21,465 nt of DNA. Origin: UBA2266 sp964406945 (GTDB lineage Bacteria > Planctomycetota > Phycisphaerae > Sedimentisphaerales > Anaerobacaceae). The stretch covers positions 1-21,465 of the forward strand of contig CAYOTO010000052.1 in the NCBI GenBank assembly GCA_964406945.1. Direction: 5' to 3'. Shown piece by piece: positions 7,786 through 14,535 of this stretch (positions are counted from its first letter, which is position 1; each line of letters opens with the position of its first letter). A program made the position numbers and the translations under genes. A model generated the notes under the pieces. That model was not told the origin of the DNA and did not search any database. It worked only from the letters and a program-made list of their open reading frames with translations.

Positions 7786-9255
7786 ATGAAGAAACCGCCA
7801 ACTTTCATGACTCGTCAGCGATTCGTGCTGATTTCCATCCTGTTTTTCCACAGCGTCAACACCTACATGGACCGGGCCTGCATCGCCTCGGCCGCCAAAT
7901 ACATTCAGCAGGACCTCGGCCTGACCAAAGAAATCTTCGGCCTTATCCTCGGCATCTTCGCCGTTGGCTACGCACTGTTCCAGGTCCCCTCCGGCTGGAT
8001 CGCCGACAGATTCGGCGCCCGCAAAGCCCTCGCCGTGGTCGTTACCGTCTGGAGCACCTTCACAGCCCTCACCGGAGCTGCCCGAAACGCCGTACAGATG
8101 CTCCTTTTCAGGTTCCTCTTTGGAATGGGAGAAGCCGGAGCCTTCCCCGGAGCAACCCAGGCATTCTTCAGGTGGCTGCCGGTAAAGGAACGCGGCCTGG
8201 CTCACGGAATAAACTTCTCCGGTAGCCGACTCGGAGCCGCCTTCTCGCTCTTTCTCATGCCCTGGCTCATCCGACTCATCGGCTGGCGCTGGACCTTCGC
8301 CGTCAACGGCCTCATAGGCGTAATCTGGGCCGCGGTCTGGCTCATCTGGTTCCGCGACAACCCAAAAGATAACAAAAAGATAAACGAGGCCGAACTCGAC
8401 TACATCGAAAAAGGCCGCACCAGCGAATTCACCACTGCTGTAAAAGCCAGCTTCGCCGAAATATTCACCTCCCTCAACATGGCCCTGGCAATGCTCCAGT
8501 ACTTCGCCAGCAATGTGACCTTCTTCATCACCCTCTCCTGGCTGCCCAGCTACATTCAAAGCCAGTGGCCCGACGACCCCAACGCCATCTACTACTCCGC
8601 CATCCCCCTCATATTCGCCGCGTTCGCCAACTGGATCGCCGGCTCCATGGTCACCGGACTCTACAACCGGGGCTTCCATGTCGGTTCCCGCCGCGTTACC
8701 GCCATCATCGGATTCTCCCTCGGAGTGATCGGCCTTATCCTCGCAATGCAGGCCAAAAAACTAGCATTCCTCGATACCGACCAGGCCCAGCTTTACTGGT
8801 TCGTATTCTCCTTTGCCCTCGCCACCTTCGGCGTGGACATGACCCTCAGCCCCAGTTGGGCGTTCTGCAACGACATCGGCGGACCAAACTCCGGCGCCGT
8901 ATCCGGCTCCATGAACATGGTCGGCAACGTCGGAGCCGCACTCAGCGCCATCATCTTCCCCCTTATGCTCAACAAGACCGGCAGCGCAAACAACTTCTTC
9001 ATGGCCGCCGCCGGACTCAACGTCATCGCCATCGGCGCATGGCTCTACATGAACCCCAACCGCAGTGCTAAAAAGAAGCTCTCGCCCGGCGCCATTCGAA
9101 TGCGGTTCATTGCCGTCCTCAGCGGCCTGGTGCTCATAACCGCCGCCTCCGTCGCCTACAATATCTACAGATCCATGCAGAAATCCACCGTCGAAGAAAC
9201 CCCTACCCGACAGATCGACCCCAACAGCGTCACCGAAGCCGATACTCAACAGTAA
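7786..9255 (+). CDS. MFS transporter, ACS (anion:cation symporter) type
   Basis: This inner-membrane carrier resembles the hexuronate/glucarate/phthalate group of the major facilitator superfamily. It has YMDRACIASAAKYIQQDLGL after helix 1, the GWIADRFGARKAL loop between helices 2 and 3, RFLFGMGEAGAFPGATQ in helix 4, and NFSGSRLGAAFS in helix 5. Twelve membrane segments can be traced between residues about 12 and 428. An extra hydrophobic segment follows (FIAVLSGLVLITAASVAYNI) with a polar tail, making the protein 489 residues, longer than usual for the group. The likely cargo is an organic anion such as a sugar acid, which would match the dehydrogenase upstream. It is 15 nt ahead of the oxidoreductase gene and clearly in the same operon. 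An alternative internal start at Met8 is possible. Confidence 0.9.
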   Translation: MKKPPTFMTRQRFVLISILFFHSVNTYMDRACIASAAKYIQQDLGLTKEIFGLILGIFAVGYALFQVPSGWIADRFGARKALAVVVTVWSTFTALTGAARNAVQMLLFRFLFGMGEAGAFPGATQAFFRWLPVKERGLAHGINFSGSRLGAAFSLFLMPWLIRLIGWRWTFAVNGLIGVIWAAVWLIWFRDNPKDNKKINEAELDYIEKGRTSEFTTAVKASFAEIFTSLNMALAMLQYFASNVTFFITLSWLPSYIQSQWPDDPNAIYYSAIPLIFAAFANWIAGSMVTGLYNRGFHVGSRRVTAIIGFSLGVIGLILAMQAKKLAFLDTDQAQLYWFVFSFALATFGVDMTLSPSWAFCNDIGGPNSGAVSGSMNMVGNVGAALSAIIFPLMLNKTGSANNFFMAAAGLNVIAIGAWLYMNPNRSAKKKLSPGAIRMRFIAVLSGLVLITAASVAYNIYRSMQKSTVEETPTRQIDPNSVTEADTQQ

Positions 9256-9270
9256 TCACCGGAGATCAGC

Positions 9271-10302
9271 ATGAGCAAGCTAAAGGCCGTGGCCGTCGGA
9301 GCAGGATATTTCAGCCACTACCAGTACGATGCATGGCGGCGCATACCCGAAGTAACGGTAACCGCCTTCTGCAATCGCGACCCCGAACGCGCCAAAATCA
9401 TCTCCGACCGCTTCGAAATACCCAACCACTACACCGACTACGCCCAAATGCTCCGAAAGGAAAAGCCGGACTTCGTAGACATCATCACACCGCCGCCCAC
9501 GCACCTCGAAATGACCCGCATCGCCGCGGACATGGGCATAAACGTCATCTGCCAGAAACCCCTGGCTCCCACCTTCGCCGAAGCTCAGCAAATAGTCGAA
9601 TGCGCCCAAAACGCAGGCATCCGTTTCATGGTGCACGAAAACTGGCGTTTCCAGCCGTGGTACCGAAAGATCAGAAAAATCCTCGACTACGGAGCGGTCG
9701 GCGACAAGATCCATTCCATCTACTTTCGCTCCCGGATGGGCGACGGCTGGGGCCAAGACGCCTACAGACCCCGCCAGCCGTACTTCCGCGAATACCCCCG
9801 CCTGCTCGTCTACGAAAACGGCGTCCACTTCATCGACACCTACCGCTACCTCGCCGGCGAGATTAAAGAAGTCTACGCCGTCCTCAAAAAGCTCAACCCC
9901 GTTATTGCAGGCGAAGACAGCGCGGCCGTCATCTTCAATTTCGAATCCGGCGCAACCGGCCTGTGGGACGCCAACAGATACAACGAGTGCAACTTCGAGA
10001 ATCCCAGGTATACCTTCGGCACGATGCTCCTCGACGCCAACGGCGGATCGATCCGGCTCTACCTCGACGGCCGCCTGACTGTCCAGCGACTCGGTGAAAA
10101 GGAAACCGACCAGGACTACTTCCACGAAGACAGGGGATTCGCGGGCGACTGCTGCTACTACTGCCAGCGACACTTCACCGACAGAATGCTCGACGCAAGA
10201 CAATTCGAAACAAATGGAAAAGACTACCTCAAAACCCTCGCCGTCCAGGAAGCAGTCTACAAATCAGCACAAGAAAAAGCCCCGGTCCAACCCCAACTCT
10301 GA
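9271..10302 (+). CDS. Gfo/Idh/MocA-family NAD(P)-dependent oxidoreductase
   Basis: The 343-residue protein has the family's Rossmann N-terminus (AVAVGAGYFSHYQYDAW), FVDIITPPPTHLEMTRIA, and the cofactor/catalytic motif ICQKPLAPT with Lys97, where most members have EKP. The second domain carries HENWRFQPWYRK and ENGVHFIDTYRYLAG with His187 and Asp189, the usual catalytic His/Asp region. Members oxidise or reduce sugars, inositols and sugar acids at one hydroxyl. GGAG is 6 nt before the ATG. As last gene of the five-gene run it probably carries out an oxidation or epimerisation step on the imported compound. It ends 14 bp before a convergent gene. The cysteine pairs near residue 295 (DCCYYCQR) are distinctive but I cannot assign them a function. 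Confidence 0.88.
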   Translation: MSKLKAVAVGAGYFSHYQYDAWRRIPEVTVTAFCNRDPERAKIISDRFEIPNHYTDYAQMLRKEKPDFVDIITPPPTHLEMTRIAADMGINVICQKPLAPTFAEAQQIVECAQNAGIRFMVHENWRFQPWYRKIRKILDYGAVGDKIHSIYFRSRMGDGWGQDAYRPRQPYFREYPRLLVYENGVHFIDTYRYLAGEIKEVYAVLKKLNPVIAGEDSAAVIFNFESGATGLWDANRYNECNFENPRYTFGTMLLDANGGSIRLYLDGRLTVQRLGEKETDQDYFHEDRGFAGDCCYYCQRHFTDRMLDARQFETNGKDYLKTLAVQEAVYKSAQEKAPVQPQL

Positions 10303-10316
10303 TTCCCGCACTCCGG

Positions 10317-11069
10317 CTAAGGACCGGGATACTGGTCCGCGGGCAGCCCGAAGTGGTATGGCGTTATTTCCATTGCATCGATGGTTTCTGAGTGCCCGTC
10401 TACGAACACTACATTAATCTTCCCACGATGACGATCCTTGGCCACTCGTCGCTGGCCGTTTGTCGAACTGGGCAGATGGTTTTCCTGGTATATGTCCATC
10501 CAGCGTATCTTATCCGGCATAGTGCTCCAATTGTCGTCTTTCGTGATGATCTGCACGTCTCGGGCATCCACCGGATCATAAGTAGCATAATCGGTCATGT
10601 AGATTGTAGTCGCTTTTCGCGGAAACTTGTCAAGTTTCGTCGGACCGTGTTGCTCCTGTGCCGCCTTGTTCCCTCCCAGTGGAACAGTCCAGTCCCATGC
10701 ATTCATAATGTAATCGACCGTCTGCTCCTTGTCGGGATAACTCGGACAGTTATAAATCTTAACCTCATAGTAGTTCTGAGCTAGATCCTGCTTCTCTCCC
10801 AGGTACGGCATGAAAACCTCGAACCAGTAAAGTCCGACCTTGCCGTTTTCGAAGCGTTCATCACGCGGCACTTTATTATCCCAGTCCGCCGCATACAGGT
10901 GGGCCGTCAGACCGAGTTGGCCCAGATTGGCTCGGCACGCCACCGCTCGCGCCTGCTTTCTCACCGTATTTAATGCCGGCAGAAGTATCCCCATCAGAAT
11001 GGCGATAATCGCTATTACCACCAGCAGTTCGATCAACGTGAATGCCGCTCTGCGTCTTTCGCACTTCAC
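10317..11069 (-). CDS. Type II pseudopilin-like protein (prepilin N-terminal methylation site)
   Basis: The protein (250 residues) starts with a prepilin peptidase site and hydrophobic helix, RRRAAFTLIELLVVIAIIA. Cleavage would fall before Phe10, with Ala instead of Gly at -1, a variation common in planctomycetes. The helix continues as ILMGILLPALNTVRKQARA, followed by a globular domain ending in INVVFVDGHSE, the H-X9-DG-type C-terminal signature seen in the large planctomycete families of such proteins. Its usual place is the inner membrane or periplasm, as a minor pseudopilin or surface protein. The start is GTG at 11069, with GGAG 6 nt upstream. The gene is alone and converges on the operon. 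A CATAAT -10-like box lies at 11128..11123 on the minus strand, but its -35 is poor. Confidence 0.85.
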   Translation of the reverse strand: MKCERRRAAFTLIELLVVIAIIAILMGILLPALNTVRKQARAVACRANLGQLGLTAHLYAADWDNKVPRDERFENGKVGLYWFEVFMPYLGEKQDLAQNYYEVKIYNCPSYPDKEQTVDYIMNAWDWTVPLGGNKAAQEQHGPTKLDKFPRKATTIYMTDYATYDPVDARDVQIITKDDNWSTMPDKIRWMDIYQENHLPSSTNGQRRVAKDRHRGKINVVFVDGHSETIDAMEITPYHFGLPADQYPGP

Positions 11070-11441
11070 ATACGACTCCCTGATTCACAAACGGGTTGTT
11101 AGCTGGATGGGGCTTCTCTGCTATTATGATACCTATCCACCGCCGAATGTCCCATACCACAACGTGCAATTCTAAGCCATAAGAACCTCCTGAATCCTCA
11201 TCAGATATCCGAAAAACCAGGTCCCGACCGCCTCCATCGACAACCGCGGCCGCCCAACCACCCTACAACAAAACCACACAGGCGCCAACTCCTTTTCTTT
11301 CCCCGTAATCTGTGCACCAAATGCCGCCGCTGAGCGTCTTCTGCTGCCAGGGTGCCCGCCCCCACCCTGTGTCTACTCCCATCTCCTGTGCAATTGCGAT
11401 TGACCGAACAATAGCCGCGCCTGATCAAGTTCGTCGCCGTG
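11070..11441. other. Gene-poor divergent intergenic region
   Basis: I see no convincing gene in these 372 bp. On the minus strand AGGAGG (11191..11186) stands 5 nt before ATG-GCT-TAG (11180..11172). This is either a two-codon ORF or the last residues of a 35-codon frame without homology. On the plus strand TTGACC (11400-11405) with a weak GATCAA 17 nt later could drive the DUF1622 gene with a very short leader. Confidence 0.4.
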
Positions 11442-11864
11442 ATGGACGAACAAAACCGTGTAAATGCAAAGAATCTTCCGCCGGTAGGGGGGCAAAGACC
11501 TGTGCATCCCGTCGATTACGTATCGATAGCCATCGGAGCGGCCGGTGTGGTCGTCATCTGCTGGGGCGTACTTCTCAACATAGTGCGGCTCGTCCGCCTC
11601 GAAATCCGCACGATCGAAGGCATGGAACAATGCCATCTCAGAGAAGCCGTCAGACACAACCTCGGCTCCTACCTCCTCCTCGGCCTCGAAATACTCGTCG
11701 CCGCCGACATCGTAAAAACCATCATAACCCCAACCCTCCGCCAACTCGCCATCCTCGCCTCAGTAGTCGCAATCAGAACCGTCCTCAACTACTTCCTTAG
11801 AAAAGAAATCGCCTCCGGCTCCTGCTACACCGACAACGAATCCTCGGAAGAACCCTCCCCATAA
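11442..11864 (+). CDS. DUF1622 small membrane protein
   Basis: The 140-residue protein has three predicted membrane segments: YVSIAIGAAGVVVICWGVLL, LGSYLLLGLEILVAADIVKT and LAILASVVAIRTVLNYFL. The LGLEILVAADIVKTII stretch is typical of the DUF1622 family. Its function is unknown; it is an integral inner-membrane protein with a short acidic tail (ESSEEPSP). A GTG three bases upstream (11439) is an alternative start. There is no clear ribosome binding site, so either start could be used on a near-leaderless message. It is not in an operon. Its 3' end overlaps the antisense tail of the decayed lipoprotein gene. Confidence 0.8.
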   Translation: MDEQNRVNAKNLPPVGGQRPVHPVDYVSIAIGAAGVVVICWGVLLNIVRLVRLEIRTIEGMEQCHLREAVRHNLGSYLLLGLEILVAADIVKTIITPTLRQLAILASVVAIRTVLNYFLRKEIASGSCYTDNESSEEPSP

Positions 11865-12133
11865 CCGTCCCCTTCGCCATTTTCCGCGGAAACTGCTGCG
11901 GCGAATTGTACAGCCTATTCTCGTAAATCGCCTGTTTGACCGCCTCCTCCTGCATCACATTCGCAATCAGCTTGAAGAGCGGATTCGTCAAATCCATACA
12001 GGTCATCCCGATCTTCCCCCTTAACCTCCTCATCCGATCCCCCAGAACACCCCGCAAGCCCGACAACCAGAACCGCCGCGACCATACACCCCGCGAGTAA
12101 CCGCACAATACCTGCGCCACGTCTCCCTGTCAC
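11797..12133 (-). pseudogene. Remnant of an RbsB-like sugar-binding lipoprotein
   Basis: The first frame (from a GTG at 12133) encodes a lipoprotein signal peptide: LLAGCMVAAVLVVGLAGCSG, with the lipobox LAGC, then SDEEVKG. After a run of five G (12020..12016) the sense moves to a second frame reading KIGMTCMDLTNPLFKLIANV and MQEEA. This is the first beta-strand and helix of periplasmic sugar-binding proteins of the RbsB/Peripla_BP_4 type. Removing one G would join the two frames. Then VKQAIYENRLYNSPQQFPRK resembles the C-terminal part of the same family (…QFPxKM…), so roughly 200 residues between the two seem to be deleted. The likely family assignment rests on my recognition of these segments. 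The start abuts a REP-like element, and the tail overlaps the DUF1622 gene. No ABC permease or ATPase genes are nearby. Confidence 0.6.
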
Positions 12134-12157
12134 GCTGAGCGAAGCGAAGCATCTGGG
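12129..12157 (+). repeat. REP-like element (GTCA..CTGAGCGAAGCGAAG..ATCTGG)
   Basis: GTCACGCTGAGCGAAGCGAA followed by GCATCTGG matches, with a few changes, the reverse complement of the element inside both large repeats near the right end and the palindrome at 21341-21386. This kind of CCTGAGCGAAGCGAAGG sequence is a widespread dispersed repeat in bacteria. It sits exactly at the 5' edge of the decayed lipoprotein gene. Confidence 0.55.
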
Positions 12158-12283
12158 CTCCGAAGGAGATTTCCAGCCGAAACCCGGTCGGTATGCTACA
12201 AATTATTAGTGCACCCATTGAGCTTGTTCGTGGTCTGCAACTTGTCACTTGAGGATTCGCATCATCCCTTTCTATCATACGGC

Positions 12284-12385
12284 TTATCCGGGGTTCTCAT
12301 CAATCCCGCCATTACTGACATAGAAATGCATTGCCTGAACGTCGACCGGGGAGCACAACAGCAGCATGGTGGGGATGCTACGCAT
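12284..12385 (-). pseudogene. Truncated start of a secreted beta-helix protein
   Basis: Thirty-three codons on the minus strand read MRSIPTMLLLCSPVDVQA, a plausible short signal peptide, then MHFYVSNGGIDENPG and a stop. FYVS..G.D.NPG is the hallmark of the first strand of right-handed beta-helix (DUF1565/pectin-lyase-like) proteins, which normally continues for hundreds of residues. The stop falls just where the conserved motif ends. I see no strong ribosome binding site. It begins 33 nt after the stop of the first sulfatase on the same strand, so it may be the stump of a downstream operon gene. A real tiny secreted peptide is possible but less likely. Confidence 0.5.
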
Positions 12386-12418
12386 CAAAACTGCCAGTTA
12401 TTGCATGATATTCTCACG

Positions 12419-13891
12419 TCACCTTTTACCCTTCTTCTCCCTTCTCTTCTGGGCCGGCACGACGAATCCAGGTTTGAGCCGGGCAAAGGTCTCAAGATGC
12501 GGTCTGTACTCTTCCATATCTCGCCAGAAGGCGCTTCGCTGCGGCTGAAGCACTTCGCCTTCCGGGTAGTCTCTGCCTTGTGCACTGGCTTCTACCGAAC
12601 GCATGACGGCTTTCGCCTCGGCTTTCATCTTCTCAAAACGCGAAGGAAACTCCTGCGAAATATCATTCGTTTCACCGAGATCACGGCTTAGGTCATACAA
12701 CTGCCAAGAGTCATCCCTGGTCTTGTTCTCGCTCAGCAGTTTGTATTTCCCATCGATCAGGGCCATTTTCTTCAGAAAAACAAATGGGATCGGACGATTT
12801 CGCTTTGGAATCCCTCCGTCGAAGAGAGGTAAGATGCTCTCGCCGTCCCGTACCGACATCATGGAATCTTCGGGCAAATCCAGCATGTCAACGATCGTGG
12901 GCATGATATCCATCGTTGAGGCAGGCACGTCCGTGATCATCCGTTTGATGCGACCGGGCCATTCTACAATCCCAGGAACCCGGATGCCCCCTTCGAAGAC
13001 GGAACCTTTGTGTCCCCTGAGAGGACCACAGGAATCGGGATCAACGGTGAGTCCGCCGTTATCACTGGTGTACCAGACCAATGTGTCTTCTTCGATGCCC
13101 AACTTCCGCAATCCCCGTCTCAAAACGCCAATGCTGCGATCAATAGCCACAATTTCTCCGAGTTGATCGCCGTATTTCCCTTTCGGGAATCCCTTGCGGT
13201 CTTCATCTCGCGCTCGAAACGGAGCGTGCGGGGATCCATACCATATCACTGCGAAGAATGGAGAGCCGTTCTGTTTCTCCATGAACTTGAGAGCCTCGGC
13301 CACTATGACCTCTGACGAGTCGCCCTTGAAGTATTCGAATTGGCCGTTGCGGCTCATCAACGGATCCATATCGAAGTAATTAGTGACCGAAAGCCACACA
13401 TCGAACCCGTAATGGCCCGGATGGTTTCGATCGTCGGCCAACACGGGAATACCGTTACCTCGCACGCCATTGAGATGCCATTTGCCGAAGTGGGCTGTCG
13501 CGTAACCGGCTTTCTTGAGGGCTTGCGGAAGGGTCTTTTCCTGAAGGCACAACCGTTTCCCATGCGTCGGCACCCCCGTTCGATTGTGGGTCCGGCCGGT
13601 CAATACCGATGCACGCGTCGGCGAGCAAACCGGTCCGGCTGCGTAAAAGCGGTCGAACCGAATGCCGGACGCGGCAATGGCGTCCAGGTTGGGTGTCTTC
13701 AACAAGGGGTGGCCGTTATAGCCCACTTGTCCCCAGCCCTGGTCATCTGCCATGACCAGCACAATATTGGGGCGTTTAGCTTCTCCGAACAAACCGGTAC
13801 AGATGGAGATGCTCACTACAAAGATGAAAGTGTATTTCAGCCGGTAGATGGGTATGTGCTTGGAAGTTGTTGCCGGTGGAATCGTATTCAT
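12419..13891 (-). CDS. Secreted sulfatase (formylglycine-dependent)
   Basis: This 490-residue type I sulfatase has an N-terminal hydrophobic export segment (YTFIFVVSISICTGLFGEA), the metal-binding MADDQGWG (Asp49-Asp50), and the formylglycine site GPVCSPTRASVLTGR with Cys89. Then follow AHFGKWHL, WYGSPHAPF, YTSDNGG and GGIRVPGIVEWPG. It would remove sulfate esters from a glycan or similar substrate outside the cytoplasm, after Cys89 is converted to formylglycine. The subfamily cannot be fixed by eye. The ATG at 13891 has only a weak AGAG-type ribosome binding site. A 37-residue membrane protein gene lies 111 nt upstream on the same strand. Its codons seem less strongly G/C-ending than those of the central operon, a hint of separate ancestry. 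Confidence 0.93.
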   Translation of the reverse strand: MNTIPPATTSKHIPIYRLKYTFIFVVSISICTGLFGEAKRPNIVLVMADDQGWGQVGYNGHPLLKTPNLDAIAASGIRFDRFYAAGPVCSPTRASVLTGRTHNRTGVPTHGKRLCLQEKTLPQALKKAGYATAHFGKWHLNGVRGNGIPVLADDRNHPGHYGFDVWLSVTNYFDMDPLMSRNGQFEYFKGDSSEVIVAEALKFMEKQNGSPFFAVIWYGSPHAPFRARDEDRKGFPKGKYGDQLGEIVAIDRSIGVLRRGLRKLGIEEDTLVWYTSDNGGLTVDPDSCGPLRGHKGSVFEGGIRVPGIVEWPGRIKRMITDVPASTMDIMPTIVDMLDLPEDSMMSVRDGESILPLFDGGIPKRNRPIPFVFLKKMALIDGKYKLLSENKTRDDSWQLYDLSRDLGETNDISQEFPSRFEKMKAEAKAVMRSVEASAQGRDYPEGEVLQPQRSAFWRDMEEYRPHLETFARLKPGFVVPAQKRREKKGKR

Positions 13892-14002
13892 TCTCTATTC
13901 TCTTTAATAAGGGATTTACCATTTAACGCAATGGACTCTACGTTCAGGAGCAGAGCGGTCAACGTCAGTACGACTAGCTATTTCATTAAGCTCTCCCTTG
14001 CA

Positions 14003-14116
14003 TCAGGCATTCAGCGCGGCGAGCCCATACAGCAGAATGCCCAAGCCTGCCGGGAAGACTCCAAGTCCAACCGGCGAACTCCAACTGAGCCAAGCATCTC
14101 TTCTGTCAGCAATCAA
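14003..14116 (-). CDS. 37-residue single-span membrane protein
   Basis: This small ORF starts with TTG at 14116..14114. AAAGGAGG ends 5 nt upstream (GGAGG at 14126..14122), one of the best ribosome binding sites in the window. The peptide has a charged start (IADRRDAWLSWSSP) and one hydrophobic span (VGLGVFPAGLGILLYGLAAL), ending NA. The frame is open further upstream to an ATG at 14296, but that part is not protein-like and lacks a ribosome binding site. I do not recognise a named family. The short W-S-W-S-S-P run followed by a glycine-rich helix looks like a genuine membrane miniprotein. It lies directly upstream of the sulfatase on the same strand and may be co-transcribed with it. Confidence 0.5.
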   Translation of the reverse strand: MIADRRDAWLSWSSPVGLGVFPAGLGILLYGLAALNA

Positions 14117-14535
14117 GATAGCCTCCTTTCTCAGTTGTAGATTAGAATGTGCTATGTCTAAATATCTGTTGCTCCCTGTGGGCCGGCAAACTCGAAAGAT
14201 AGCCAAATTGGCATGGTCACCATCCCGTAAGTCAATTCTAAAAGGCCTTAGTGACCGAACACGATACAGATACAAATACAGTAAATTGGTATTCATGCAC
14301 GCAACTCAGTTAACAATATCAGAATCAGGGCCTCCGTTTCAAGGTGTATGTTCACCAATATGGCCGATATGCCCCCCCAGAGAGGCCTCAAAACACGCCT
14401 ATTCACCTAAAGTCCATCATTTCGGACATTTTTCGACGCCCCTCGACTGACGCATTACTTGGGCAATCCCGGATCATTCGAACCTTCGAAGTTGTTTCGA
14501 TATTCGGACCTCGAATTTCGCGCTTCGGGTCATTC
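14117..14535. other. AT-richer gene-poor stretch
   Basis: There is no coding sequence that I can support in these 419 bp. Base composition is visibly lower in G+C than in the surrounding genes. The right-hand 66 bp hold the TTCGAA-rich repeat. A leader and promoter for the small membrane protein should lie at 14125-14200, but I find no box pair good enough to call. Confidence 0.45.
14470..14535 (+). repeat. Degenerate TTCGAA-rich repeat after the second sulfatase
   Basis: In 66 bp directly after the sulfatase stop there are seven TTCGAA, TTTCGA, TTCGGA or TTCGCG units, spaced about 7-11 bp apart. On the minus strand they read GAAATTCGAGGTCCGAATAT and on. Strings of AATTCGAAATCCGAA type are common intergenic filler in planctomycete and related genomes. 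The function is unknown. Confidence 0.4.

Noticed and set aside
10321..10338. GGACC-GGGATACT-GGTCC as a bidirectional terminator between the convergent genes
   Set aside because: The stem is only five pairs, has no T tail on either strand, and lies inside the pseudopilin coding end.
11172..11191. AGGAGG followed by ATG-GCT-TAG as a regulatory minimal ORF for the pseudopilin
   Set aside because: It is also the end of a longer meaningless frame, there is no attenuator-like stem nearby, and a two-codon ORF can arise by chance.
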